From the NCBI GenBank assembly GCA_022747635.1, contig JAKTNV010000075.1:744001-808000 (forward strand): DNA of 64,000 bases, read 5' to 3'. The position numbers and the translations under genes were made by a program. The notes under the pieces were generated by a model, which made no database searches, was not told where the DNA came from, and worked only from the letters and a program-made list of their open reading frames with translations. This document shows positions 48,985 to 62,688 of the stretch, in pieces; position 1 is the stretch's first letter; the number at the start of each line of letters is the position of its first letter. Origin of the DNA: Hetaerina americana (Eukaryota; Arthropoda; Insecta; Odonata; Calopterygidae).

Positions 48985-51655
48985 TTTACAAACAACTAAC
49001 CATATCCTCAAGGTCCTACAATGGAATATTAACGGCATCAGTAACAAAAAACAAGAACTCAACCTCCTAATAGCAAACCATAACCCAGACATTGTCCTGC
49101 TTCAGGAAACTAAACTGAAAAACCACCAAACTTTTTCCTGTCCAAACTACCGTGCCATAAGAAAAGATAGAGCAACTGGCCCCGGCGGTGGTGTTATGAT
49201 CCTTTCAAAAAACAACCTACGCTTCACCGTACTTCAACCCCCACCCACCCAAAAACTGGAACTTACTGGAATAGCTTTAAAGGGAGTCACTGGTACTCTC
49301 AACATCTGGTCTGCCTACTTTCCTCCTTCATCTCCGAAGTCAGACGCCCCTGACTTAACAGCGCTCGCCTCCTTACTACAACCTAAACTTATAATAGGTG
49401 GTGACTTAAATGCCAAACATTCTGCCTGGGGTTGCAAAACCACTTCATCACGAGGACGCGCCCTCCGTAAGCTACTTTTCACCAATAACCTTTCCATCCA
49501 CTCACCACCTTTCCCAACCCACTTTCACCATCTCCCAAATTCCTCCGACATCCTGGATGTTGTCCTCTCATCCGCTGACATTGCATTTCAAATCCTTAAC
49601 CTTGATAACGCAGCCTCAGACCACTGCCCCATATTCTTCTGCGTCCCTACTTTTTCCTTTACTCCATCGGAACCTACCAGAAGGGTTAACTGGAAGCTAT
49701 TCAAAGAGAACTGCTTTGCCTATACCCTTGCCCCCCTTTCGACTAGCACTCCAGCCAGTTTAGAAAAAGCGGCAATAGACTTCACAAACTCCCTAACCGA
49801 AGTCATCCATCGCTCCTACTACCCCCCCTCTCCAATCTCTATCGCTGGTCCCACACTACCTCCAGACATATTGCGCTTAATCTCTCTGAGGAACAAAGCC
49901 AGAACCCTCTGGCAACGCACCCATCTCCGCCAAGACAAAAACCGCTTCTGTGCGCTCCGAAACCTTGTTACATCCAAAATTAGGAGCCATAATGATAAAA
50001 CCTGGCACGACAAAATCAGCTCTCTCTCCCACAAGGACAATTCAGTTTGGACCCTAGCCCGCTGTCTGCGTAGGAAAAAACTACCCACTCCACCAATACG
50101 TTACAATGGTCGAGCACTATACGACGACAGCGACAAGGCAAATGCCTTTGCTGACTCACTAAGTGACATCTTTAAAAACGAAAATACTTCACCGTTGGAC
50201 CCAGTAGCGTTGGACAGCGCCTCTAGCCTGATACGTTGCCCATCTCCTCCATTCCCGGAAATTACCCCCCAAGAACTCCAATCCATCATCTCCCACTCCA
50301 AAACCAAGTCATCACCAGGCCCTGATCAAATCTCCTACCTTCACCTCAAAAACCTTCCAAAACCCTTCCTCAAGCACCTGCTCTCCATCCTCAACGCCTG
50401 CCTTTCCCATTCATATTTCCCAAAGACTTGGAAATTAGCCAAAATAATACTCATTCCAAAACCTGATAAAAACCCCTCCGACATATTAAACTACAGACCA
50501 ATCAGCCTGCTCCCCTGCATGGGCAAGATACTAGAAAAATGCATACTCAACAGACTCCAAGAGGAAGTTTCAGCACTGGATTTAATCAGACCGGAACAAA
50601 CTGGCTTCCGCCATCGCCACTCCACTACTCAACAAATTACTAGACTGGTTGAACAAATCTCCTTCGGTTTTAATATCAACAAAAACACTCAAGTAGTCTA
50701 TCTAGACCTACAAAGGGCCTTTGATAAGGTCTGGCATACTGGGCTGATTCAGAAACTGCTGCATACTGATATATCTATCTACCTCACCAAAATTATCTAC
50801 TCCTTTCTTTCACACCGCACTTTCTTCGTAGCACTTAACAACGCCAAATCAAGCTCCCGGTCCATATCCGCAGGCGTTCCTCAAGGATCAATCCTATCAC
50901 CCGTCCTGTTCAACCTGTACATCAACGACCTTCCATCACACCCAAACACCGTAAGCTACCTCTACGCAGACGACTCAGCTATTGCTTCAACTTCCTTTGA
51001 TCCAAACCACGCCGCGAATAACGTCCAAGAACATCTCAATACCATAGCCGAGTGGATGACGGAATGGAAATTAACTATCAACCCAAGCAAATGCATTAAC
51101 GTTAATTATGCCAGAAAAACGAAGAAAGTCAACACTTCCGCTATCTACTACGGAAGGGATAAAATCCCTCAGGCTACATCGGCTAAATTCCTTGGTGTCC
51201 ACCTAGACAAGAAACTGAACTGGCAAACTCACACCCAATACGCGCTCAACAAGGCAAATGCGGCTGTTTTTTCCGTCTATCCTTTAATTAAACGCACCAG
51301 TCCCCTCCGTCTACACACCAAAGTCCTCCTGTTCAAATCAATGATACGCCCCATCCTAACATACGGTTTCCCAGCTTGGGGCTCAATAATACAAACCAAA
51401 ATCAATAAAATGTCACAATTTCAAAACAGTACCCTAAGAACCCTTACAAACGCCCCGTGGTTCATAAGAAACGTTGACATCCGCAAGGACCTAAATATAC
51501 CGGAGTTGTCAATACACCTCAAAAACTTAGCGAAGTCTTTCGAGGCAGCGCTAGGAAATACCGGTAACCCTTTACTAGCACCTCTTTGGAATTACTCGGA
51601 AAACCCCCACTTCAAATACAAAAGAGCTAAAACCTGTGTATATGAGCAACCATAA
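48974..51655 (+). CDS. JH5 ORF2: endonuclease-reverse transcriptase
   Basis: 893 residues, intact despite the 5' truncation. Endonuclease: QWNING, LLQETKL, GGDLNAKHSAWG and SDHCPI. Reverse transcriptase: YLDLQRAFDKVWH, GVPQGSILSPVLFN and LYADDSAIAS. No RNase H domain. AC-rich codons like JH4. Without its 5' end the copy has no internal promoter of its own, but it lies where a histone promoter used to be. Confidence 0.94.
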
Positions 51656-51722
51656 CATTTAAATAAAACTGTCGCAACAAACTAAGAAAATGGATACTTT
51701 ATATAGAAACTTCGCCCTTTAA

Positions 51723-52169
<447 letters not shown>

Positions 52170-52220
52170 ACACGACGCGACGGGATCGCCATCCGACACC
52201 CGGCGTACGTCGATAAAAAA

Positions 52221-52236
52221 GGTCCTTCTAAGGACC
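52221..52236 (+). terminator. Histone stem-loop, H4 (U4)
   Basis: GGTCCTTCTAAGGACC. Confidence 0.95.
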
Positions 52237-52438
52237 AATACAATGTTCAGAGATGGAGCCAATCCTTTGCCATAACGGAACGAAAAATTATTCCCTATTC
52301 GCCATAGCGTGTGTGACGGCGATAAATAGTAAAGTAAGACCTGTTCGAACGCACCGGAAAAAAAAATGGCGGTGATAATAGAGTTGAAATTGTATGAGCC
52401 ATTACCGACGTAAAAGACATTGTCAGCGAATCGGAATA

Positions 52439-52552
52439 AGCACGTGGCAACGGACTGGCGACAATGTAAATCGCGCCGTTGCAACCGTACATGAATTAGC
52501 ACGTGGCAACGGACTGGCGACAATGTATATCGCGCCGTTGCAACCATGCATG
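52439..52552. repeat. 59-bp tandem repeat between H4 and H2A (U4)
   Basis: Two copies, as in U1; no gene in 52237-52809 apart from the read-through end of H2A. Confidence 0.88.
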
Positions 52553-52780
52553 TTAACAAGAAATAAGCGGCAGATTGCAGGTGAAATTTTATGACAGACT
52601 ATGAAATACATCGTAAACGAATCAGTGTCACCTTCAATCATTCTTCGTTGCATTTCAGCGAACGCTTTCACTTTTTATACGCTGTATTTCCCATCGTTTA
52701 CCTTAGCCCAATTATAGCTCCACTTTTCAGTCCCTATGCTTATCACGTTTATTGTTATTATTTTTTTTTTCACATGACAT

Positions 52781-53221
52781 TTATCGCGTACATCTCTCTA
52801 GTATGTTCTGGTCCTGAAAAGGACCTTTTATGCGCACAGCGTGATGCTTATGCCTTCTTCTCAGTCTTCTTGGGCAGGAGCACCGCCTGGATCCTGGAAG
52901 GACACCTCCCTGAGCGATGGTAACGCCCGACAGGAGCTTATTCAACTCCTCGTCGTTGCGGATGGCCAACTGCAAGTGACGAGGGATGATTCTCGTCTTC
53001 TTGTTGTCCCTGGCAGCGTTACCGGCCAACTCGAGGACTTCCGCGGCCAGGTACTCCATGACGGCGGCCAAGTAGACTGGGGCACCGGCACCAACACGCT
53101 CGGCATAGTTCCCCTTGCGGAGCAGACGGTGGATACGACCGACCGGAAACTGAAGACCGGCCCTGCTGGAGCGGGACTTGGACTTCCCCTTCACTTTTCC
53201 TCCCTTTCCTCGTCCGGACAT
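52781..53221 (-). pseudogene. H2A: Histone H2A with frameshifted C-terminus (U4)
   Basis: Normal to residue VLP near position 107. Around 52891-52894 the sequence GGATCCTGG replaces GGATGTTCGG, a net loss of one base. The frame then runs past the usual stop (equivalent position 52848) to 52781, giving 146 residues with a foreign basic tail and translating through the stem-loop at 52810-52825. The histone fold is intact but the docking tail that contacts H3-H4 is lost. Ribosomes crossing the stem-loop would also displace SLBP. Probably non-functional; a base-call error is possible but less likely, given several changed bases together. Confidence 0.88.
52810..52825 (-). terminator. Histone stem-loop, H2A (U4), now inside the shifted frame
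   Basis: GGTCCTTTTCAGGACC on the minus strand, sequence intact but lying upstream of the new stop codon. Confidence 0.93.
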
Positions 53222-53439
53222 GGCTGAATGCTTCTTTATCTGGTAGTGCTGTCTAATCGCTGTCCGACTCCTGGGCGCATTTATATAGGCTGCCGCCGTC
53301 CGAGCGACGCCACATCATGCTTTTACGTGATTGGTCGTCGAGGAGATTCGGCTCACGGAACGGACCAGGGGTACATAAGCAGGCGACTGATGTTAGGCAA
53401 AAATACTGAAATCGACCCCGTTCGCCGAACGTGATCACC
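53222..53439. promoter_or_regulatory. H2A/H2B divergent promoter (U4)
   Basis: TATATAAA at 53280-53287 (minus) and ATTGG at 53330-53334, intact. Confidence 0.8.
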
Positions 53440-53811
53440 ATGCCACCCAAGACGAGCGGAAAGGCTGCGAAGAAAGCGGGCAAGGCCCAGAAGAACATCT
53501 CCAAGGGAGACAAGAAGAAGAAGCGCAGGAGGAAGGAGAGCTACGCAATCTACATCTACAAAGTGCTGAAGCAGGTGCACCCCGACACCGGAATCTCCAG
53601 CAAGGCCATGAGCATTATGAACAGCTTCGTCAACGACATTTTCGAGAGAATCGCCGCCGAAGCTTCTCGCCTGGCTCACTACAACAAGCGCTCCACCATC
53701 ACCAGCCGGGAGGTGCAGACCGCCGTCAGGCTCTTGCTTCCCGGTGAGCTGGCCAAGCACGCCGTCTCCGAGGGGACCAAGGCCGTCACCAAGTACACCA
53801 GCTCAAAGTAA
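53440..53811 (+). CDS. H2B: Histone H2B (U4)
   Basis: 123 residues, same protein; one silent change near 53616 (ATT for ATC). The only gene in U4 with coding region, promoter and stem-loop all intact. Confidence 0.97.
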   Translation: MPPKTSGKAAKKAGKAQKNISKGDKKKKRRRKESYAIYIYKVLKQVHPDTGISSKAMSIMNSFVNDIFERIAAEASRLAHYNKRSTITSREVQTAVRLLLPGELAKHAVSEGTKAVTKYTSSK

Positions 53812-53845
53812 ATTCCTCGACGGGATTGCTTTGATGCATCCTAAC

Positions 53846-53861
53846 GGCCCTTCTAAGGGCC
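53846..53861 (+). terminator. Histone stem-loop, H2B (U4)
   Basis: GGCCCTTCTAAGGGCC. Confidence 0.95.
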
Positions 53862-56800
53862 ATGAAATAATCTTCAGTTTTCAAATACCCGACTGCGATG
53901 GGCAATCGTCAATACTCGGCCGCAAAGGACGTACATAAATAAACGTAAAGAGTCCCACGCTTTCCTCCGATTCACCAACTACATACCTGGTGTGCACGCG
54001 CGCGGTTCACGAAAAAATAGAGTAAATGTAAAGGAGAAACTTATGACAATAAAAGATGGACGAATTTCTAACCTCCTATTCAAATATATTTTCTACTGCT
54101 ATGCGTCTGCATTTGATGAAAATGACCGTCGAGATATTAAGGAAAAAATATTATATTCCCATGATTACTTCCCTTTCACCCAGTACTTTTCAAACCACTG
54201 ACCTGCTATGCTCGTTTCTCAGACGTAAGCCTTGACTTACATGTCTCCCTCCGTCAAAAATAATATGGATTCACGGCGTCCCTCCGAAACTGGTACGCTT
54301 GTGGTCACGTTGCTCCTGCTTCACTTCCAGGGGCAGTAAATGACAGGTTCCCACATGCCCTTCCCACGCGGCCGTTTTTCCGCGAAGGCTAATTCCGCTT
54401 AACCTCCCGTCCCATCCGCTGCGTCGTAAAACTCCTCGGGGGTTCAACGCGAGGAGGCAGGCAGGTAATGCGACCCGTCCTCGCCCCAAGTTTCTACGTT
54501 AACCAGAAAAGGGCTGTCGCAATGACCCACGTGGCATTCCGCACGAGGAAGAAATTTCTGTGGAAACCATGACCCTCGCAAGCATAGAACGCAGCTGGGC
54601 AACAGCGTTCCTTGTACATTCACCAAGTCGTGACGAGCAGGCGTCGCAATAAACAAAATGGCGGGCAGTGAGCGCTTCCGTGGATTTTCCATTGTGCTAA
54701 TTCTATCCAATCAATCAATTCCCAGAAACTATTTCTACGGAATGCATCGTCGTTCACAGCATATGGAATCAGCATCATTCGCACAAATAACAATTTATAT
54801 AATGGGCACCGGGTTTCCTTCTTGGAAAATCGGCATCTCGCTGAAACAATGTTGATAAACCTCCTCTGAACGAATCCCCCAAGTATTTCAACGTCGAATG
54901 AATGATTTTTCATCCTTTTCCGCTATAATTTTGCGATACTGCAACGATTTAACAGCAATTGATTACAAATGCATCGAGACAGACGTGAGAAGTACACCAG
55001 TTCTTTGATCACCATGCCTCCAAATGACCGATTCTTGATATAGTTTTGCACCGGGGTCCCTTCCGCGGGACACGAAGGTTTTCCCGGTGCGAGACGGCTC
55101 ATTCCCTTCCTTTGAACGAAATTAACCTTTCAAGAAATCTTTACTTGTCTTGTCACGCCACAGAACAGAAAATGTTTCTCTAGGCAAAAGTTAAATGGTC
55201 CCAGTCCCAACTTACCCGCTAATTTTATTACGTTGATACACAAGGGATGGAAGGCACACGTTAATGTTGTTTATTTCTTTGCGGGATTAGGAAAATGAAA
55301 TCTAGGGAAAAGAGGTCGAAGTTTGACGTGAAAGAAGAATCTTTAAAATTAGCGGCCGGTATAATCATTTATGAGATGATTGCATAACGTTTTCATTAAG
55401 GCAACTCTTCCTACAACTGCTTTCTTTCCGAGTGCATTTCTGACGAAAAAGGTTGCCGCATGTGCCTACCTGTCCGTCCTTTTAGCATTTCTACTTTCTG
55501 CAAATTTGGTGAAAATCTTTACCGCATTAGCCCCATTGAAGAATCCACCCCGGCCGTAATTTGACACTTGGTACACGAGATCGTCACATCACCGTATTCG
55601 ACAACCGATTTCCCGCAGTGGCGTTAACCGAAGGACGCTCGGCTTTGAGGACAATAGTGATTCGTGAAGCGATATTTAATCAGATTCACCTAGTAACAGT
55701 GGCCGGGAATGGAATAACGTCCTTGCCTAGGCAACTTAGTAACATACAACTTAACTACGGACGGGAGAAAATGCCGACGAGCCGTGAAGCGGTGTACATT
55801 TCATAACGATCGTGTGATTTTAAGACTCATGATATACACCATGACGATTAATTACCTTAGCAGTTGTGGTGATGCTTAATCACCGGGATATCATGTAATG
55901 TCATACCAGTCACAGCGAGGCGTTAATACTTAACATCGAACTTTGTCAAATTTGTGTAGTTGAAATCACCCTTATGACATCTGTTAATAAATTCATCCAC
56001 ACAGAGTACCAAATTAGTAAAATATCTCGGGTACGCAGCGATATGTAAACGGAGACAGTTTTTTTTCAAAATCTCGGAATGGATGACAAACATCCTCCAT
56101 TAGCGAACATTTATGACAGTCATCACCAAAATACCTACCTCCTGCCGTGATAATGTCAAATTTTGCAATGCAACTACTGGTAATAAGAATGATTAAATTC
56201 GAGTCAACTAGTGTTACTTTCGAATAACGTTCCCCCATTGACACAACTGTCATTTACATATGAACACTAGAAACTAACACACACGAACGTGCACATAGAC
56301 CTACGCAACCTTCAGTCGTCTACTTCATCGCGAGTGGATTGAATCCTCTTTACTCCCGATTGACTTTCGCTTCACATTGCAATGATCCCAGATTGGCCGG
56401 GGAAAAGACGACTATTTGTTTTCCTGTTCACTGGAATGCTTATTTCGTATCTTTTATGGTGATGTGCTAGGTACCAGACAGCTTAAAATTGTTAATCATC
56501 GTTCTTTTATTACTCGTGACGATAAAGTTGCTTCCGCATCGCTAGGAACCTCAAGGAATCAACAATGAACGGGGATGAAATATTTGATGGGTCCACATGT
56601 ATTGATTAAGTAATGCAGAACGAAGTAGATACTGAGTAATTGAATTAACACAGGGGCTTCTTCGAGACAGAACCGAGAAATGATGTTCCGTGAACTGTCG
56701 ACGGTGATACGAGTTCCACGAAAGAGAGGTCGTAGAGGAATGAACGGTTCCGGCTGTTAATTCCGCCCCTAGTCCCCCCAACCCGCAAGCACTGGAAACC

Positions 56801-58787
56801 AGCCTGGATCCCTGATTACGATCCCAGGAAAAATCGTATTCAAGTCTTTCCTACGCCAGATAGTATAATCTGTCATCACTATTGAACGCCGCATCACGCC
56901 CCGACGGCTTTTTCCCACGTTTTTTTTTTATTTATTCACAGGAATGTTTTCCAGGTAAGGGCTATTCACTCTACCTCATCCGTCAATCACTATCCCGACC
57001 CTCGAAAGTTATAAGGAAAAGTCGACCATTGCTCTAATGAAAGATATTATTCCAACGGCATGGAGGGACACACATTATGTCGATTGGAAAGAAGTGGAAA
57101 CGATGTGAAATTAGGTTGGAAGCAACTGAAAAATATTGAGACACGAATACAAGCCGTCATAGCTCCGCAACTACGACGAAAGGGATGTGGATATTATCGA
57201 GTTAAACGCATCTGTCCTATTTGCTTATGGCGATTGCAATTGCTCTTTCTTTTTTTTCCGTACGCAAAATTAGTTATCGACAGCGGTCACCTCTCCATCA
57301 CTTAACCCACAGTTGTAACGGTAAATGCCATGCCATTTGATACGTGTAAAACGATCGCTTAAGGTGAGACACCCAGTTAGGTGAAGTAAGGCGCGAGACG
57401 CCTGTTTCCCATCGTAATGATCGCGCATACAATCCCGCGATGCGCCCTATTTTCGCAGTTTCCGTGAATAAGACGTACGGCGGGGGATGTGCACCGAGCG
57501 AAGTTGCCGACACGAATTACGTACGCTTACGAGAGCCTGGTTTTCAAGGAGTCGCTTTCACGTTGACTACGTCCCCGAGGTATCCCATCACACAGGGTCA
57601 TTTAACGTGACATACAGCGTGTGTGTGGGAGGGATTTTTTTTAAGGTCGTAGGGGTGTATTCCGTAACTTGACGGCACCGTGGAGAAAAGCACATCCAAC
57701 GCATCGCACAGGGAAGGAAGGTGTTTCTTTGTAATAAAAGAAATGAACGCGATAACAAGTCGACGGCAGACGACTCTCCTCTTCGAAAGACGTGCAAGGA
57801 AACTAGGGTAGACATCCGCGGAAACGTGGATGTGGCGCCGTTTCAACGACAATAAGAGTTTTCCCGTGATGAAGTATCATTTCGTTTCCGATGACATGCC
57901 GGTTGCTACAAATTCATCATCCCGCAACGAGGTACCGACGTCCGAAGCCGTTGGAAACTCGTCACGGCCGGGTCGCCACTGCGCGCCCTCGGCTACTACA
58001 TTGTTTTTCCCGCCCGCTCACGGGGCTAAAGCATAATTCGGCGCCATCCTCGACTTTGTTGTACGTGAACTTTGACGTCCCATTCGCGTGCGTACAGTTC
58101 ATTTCTTTTTCCCCTTCGGCCACCCCATGCAACCATTTCGAAGCCCACGCGGACGCGTCGTAAGGCGTGCGCTTAACGGGTGACTCCGTCTCCATTTGCG
58201 ACTCGATAATCCTTTCCCACGGGCGCGGGAGGTGGGTGCGTCGCGACGCCCCCGAGTCGTCGAAAAATGCATAAACGTCCGCTTACGGGACAGGCACCGG
58301 GGAGGAACAGGAGGAAGGTTTGACAGGCGCCGAGTCAGGGGGAAGGCGTCCGAAGGGACCGTCTTCTCGGGGCCGCTTTCCGCGGCCGGCGCGCGGCCCA
58401 CCGGGTCGCGAGCGCGTCCAATACCAGGTGAAGGATGGCCTCGAACGTACGTTACCTCGGATCTCGAGGAATCGACCCCGGTAGAAACGTGCGCAACGTT
58501 TATTCCCGGGTACGCCTTCGACAGGACGACAACCCGTATTTTGACGACCCGCTGCACACGAACTGGGCTCGCCAAACGCCTGGCGCCGCCACGGCCGACA
58601 GGGTGGAACCCTGACGGGCGCCGCGGCGCAAGGCGCCCTCGTTACGCGCCCCCGACACTCTCCGAAACGCGAAAGTCGGAGGAGGAGTGGAGTACAAACA
58701 ATCCGAGAAGCGCACCGGAGGCGAGAGGAAGAGATCGTATTTTGCTCCGAAATGGTACGATAGCAAGGTGGACTTTCGTATGAAATC
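53862..58787. other. Long spacer and H1 upstream region (U4)
   Basis: Like U1 at the 10-bp indel and lacking the 24-bp insertion of U2/U3, but without the mariner. It has more private substitutions than other copies (for example near 55688, 56092 and 56731). Nested inverted repeat at 55048-55090. No gene seen. Confidence 0.75.
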
Positions 58788-58834
58788 CTGTCTTGGTAAT
58801 TTTCTCTTTCTATCATCACGCAGCAGCCGATAAC

Positions 58835-59581
58835 ATGGCAGACGCAGCATCTGGAGCAGCGGCAGCCGCACCACCGGCAGCCCAGCCTTCGGGCACCGTC
58901 GCAGTAAAACCCCTGCCTTCTTCAGGAACCTCCGCGGCTTCCAAGAAGGCCAGCAAGGGCGGAGCAGCCAAGAAGGCTCGCGCAAAGCCGTCGCACCCGC
59001 CCACTTCCGAGATGGTTAACAACGCAGTCAAGGGCCTCAAGGAGCGCGGTGGCTCTTCCCTTCAAGCCATCAAGAAGTACATCGCAGCCAGCTACAAAGT
59101 GGACGCCGAGAGGCTCTCGCCTTTCATCAAGAAGTACCTCAAGGCGGCCGTCACCGCCGGAACTCTCGTCCAGACCAAGGGAAAGGGCGCCTCAGGTTCC
59201 TTCAAGCTGAGCCACAGCAAGAAGGCCGCACCCGCGGCAGCCAGCGGGACGACCAAGGCGAAAAAGGTCGTCAAGAAGACGGGAGTAAAGAAACCGAAAG
59301 CGGTCGGAGCCAAGAAGTCCTCCGAGAAGGCGTCCAGTGGCACCAAGAGGTCCGCGCCCAAGGAGCGAAGCAAGTCCGCGCCACCAGCCAAGAAGGCGAA
59401 GAAGGCGGCGGACAAGCCAAAGAAGAAGCCGGCGGCTGGGAAACCCGCCGCCAAGGCGGCAAAGTCCCCGTCGAAGGCGAAAAAGGCGGCCACCAAACCC
59501 AAGACCCCCAAGCCCAAGAAGACGCCCACCAAGGCCAAGCCCGCCGCCAAGAAACCTTCCGCCGCCCAGAAAAAGAAGTGA
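58835..59581 (+). CDS. H1: Linker histone H1 (U5)
   Basis: 248 residues, same protein, with a silent change at 58863. Upstream region, empty insertion site and stem-loop are all intact. Confidence 0.97.
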   Translation: MADAASGAAAAAPPAAQPSGTVAVKPLPSSGTSAASKKASKGGAAKKARAKPSHPPTSEMVNNAVKGLKERGGSSLQAIKKYIAASYKVDAERLSPFIKKYLKAAVTAGTLVQTKGKGASGSFKLSHSKKAAPAAASGTTKAKKVVKKTGVKKPKAVGAKKSSEKASSGTKRSAPKERSKSAPPAKKAKKAADKPKKKPAAGKPAAKAAKSPSKAKKAATKPKTPKPKKTPTKAKPAAKKPSAAQKKK

Positions 59582-59635
59582 ACCATCACTGCTTCGCCAC
59601 CGGCGCACCTAGGACAGCAGACAGCGTCCAATCTC

Positions 59636-59651
59636 GGTCCTTTTTAGGACC
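59636..59651 (+). terminator. Histone stem-loop, H1 (U5)
   Basis: GGTCCTTTTTAGGACC. Confidence 0.95.
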
Positions 59652-60038
59652 ATCATGTCTTCCAAAGATGCTTGCCACTCAATGCCCACGCCACCGAGCA
59701 CGCCCAAAGTTAACATTTATCATGATTAATGCCATGCAAAAACAACGGTCCTATTTAAAATTGATGATGCGACATGGACGGACGAAAAAAAAAAAATTAA
59801 GAATAACATTCATAGAACGTGTAAAATGAACAACACGTCACGGAGTATTGTTTTCTTTTCGTAAAGCGCGTCGGGTAAGTTTTCGCACGAACTTTTATTT
59901 CATCTCATTTCATGCGTGGCCGTGCCAACGCACTTGCCATGCGCAAAGGAAATTTCATGTCGTCCATCATTCCAATGGATTTACATCGTCGTCAATTATT
60001 GTGCGATCGTGCTAAATTCAAACTTTTAAGTATGTACT
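59652..60038. other. H1-H3 convergent flanks (U5), diverged
   Basis: No gene. Differs from the other four repeats over about 59785-59985: a longer A-run, GGGTAAGTTTTCG for AGGTAAGCATCG, a rearranged CATTTCAT stretch and GCGCAAAGG for GCGGAAAGG. This suggests that U5 exchanges less with U1-U4 here. Confidence 0.75.
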
Positions 60039-60054
60039 GGTCCTGAAAAGGACC
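60039..60054 (-). terminator. Histone stem-loop, H3 (U5)
   Basis: GGTCCTTTTCAGGACC on the minus strand. Confidence 0.95.
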
Positions 60055-60080
60055 TTTGTTTTTCGGCCGAAAGTAGCTTT

Positions 60081-60996
<916 letters not shown>

Positions 60997-61047
60997 ACAC
61001 GACGCGACGGGATCGCCATCCGACACCCGGCGTACGTCGATAAAAAA

Positions 61048-61063
61048 GGTCCTTCTAAGGACC
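61048..61063 (+). terminator. Histone stem-loop, H4 (U5)
   Basis: GGTCCTTCTAAGGACC. Confidence 0.95.
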
Positions 61064-61264
61064 AATACAATGTTCAGAGATGGAGCCAATCCTTTGCCAT
61101 AACGGAACGAAAAATTATTCCCTATTCGCCATAGCGTGTGTGACGGCGATAAATAGTAAAGTAAGACCTGTTCGAACGCACCGGAAAAAAAATGGCGGTG
61201 ATAATAGAGTTGAAATTGTATGAGCCATTACCGACGTAAAAGACATTGTCAGCGAATCGGAATA

Positions 61265-61378
61265 AGCACGTGGCAACGGACTGGCGACAATGTAAATCGC
61301 GCCGTTGCAACCGTACATGAATTAGCACGTGGCAACGGACTGGCGACAATGTATATCGCGCCGTTGCAACCATGCATG
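61265..61378. repeat. 59-bp tandem repeat between H4 and H2A (U5)
   Basis: Two copies, as in U1; no gene in 61064-61635. Confidence 0.88.
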
Positions 61379-61635
61379 TTAACAAGAAATGAGCGGCAGA
61401 TTGCAGGTGAAATTTTATGACAGACTATGAAATACATCGTAAACGAATCAGTGTCACCTTCAATCATTCTTCGTTGCATTTCAGCGAACGCTTTCACTTT
61501 TTATACGCTGTATTTCCCATCGTTTACCTTAGCCCAATTATAGCTCCACTTTTCAGTCCCTATGCTTATCACGTTTATTGTTATTATTTTTTTTTTCACA
61601 TGACATTTATCGCGTACATCTCTCTAGTATGTTCT

Positions 61636-61651
61636 GGTCCTGAAAAGGACC
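61636..61651 (-). terminator. Histone stem-loop, H2A (U5)
   Basis: GGTCCTTTTCAGGACC on the minus strand. Confidence 0.95.
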
Positions 61652-61673
61652 TTTTATGCGCACAGCGTGATGC

Positions 61674-62266
<593 letters not shown>

Positions 62267-62638
62267 ATGCCACCCAAGACGAGCGGAAAGGCTGCGAAGA
62301 AAGCGGGCAAGGCCCAGAAGAACATCTCCAAGGGAGACAAGAAGAAGAAGCGCAGGAGGAAGGAGAGCTACGCAATCTACATCTACAAAGTGCTGAAGCA
62401 GGTGCACCCCGACACCGGAATCTCCAGCAAGGCCATGAGCATCATGAACAGCTTCGTCAACGACATTTTCGAGAGAATCGCCGCCGAAGCTTCTCGCCTG
62501 GCTCACTACAACAAGCGCTCCACCATCACCAGCCGGGAGGTGCAGACCGCCGTCAGGCTCTTGCTTCCCGGTGAGCTGGCCAAGCACGCCGTCTCCGAGG
62601 GGACCAAGGCCGTCACCAAGTACACCAGCTCAAAGTAA
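62267..62638 (+). CDS. H2B: Histone H2B (U5)
   Basis: 123 residues, intact. Confidence 0.97.
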   Translation: MPPKTSGKAAKKAGKAQKNISKGDKKKKRRRKESYAIYIYKVLKQVHPDTGISSKAMSIMNSFVNDIFERIAAEASRLAHYNKRSTITSREVQTAVRLLLPGELAKHAVSEGTKAVTKYTSSK

Positions 62639-62672
62639 ATTCCTCGACGGGATTGCTTTGATGCATCCTAAC

Positions 62673-62688
62673 GGCCCTTCTAAGGGCC
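62673..62688 (+). terminator. Histone stem-loop, H2B (U5)
   Basis: GGCCCTTCTAAGGGCC. Confidence 0.95.

Noticed and set aside
52781..53221. U4 H2A as a new long-tailed H2A variant
   Set aside because: The extra tail is the frameshifted normal C-terminus plus 3' UTR and stem-loop. It is seen in one decaying repeat only.
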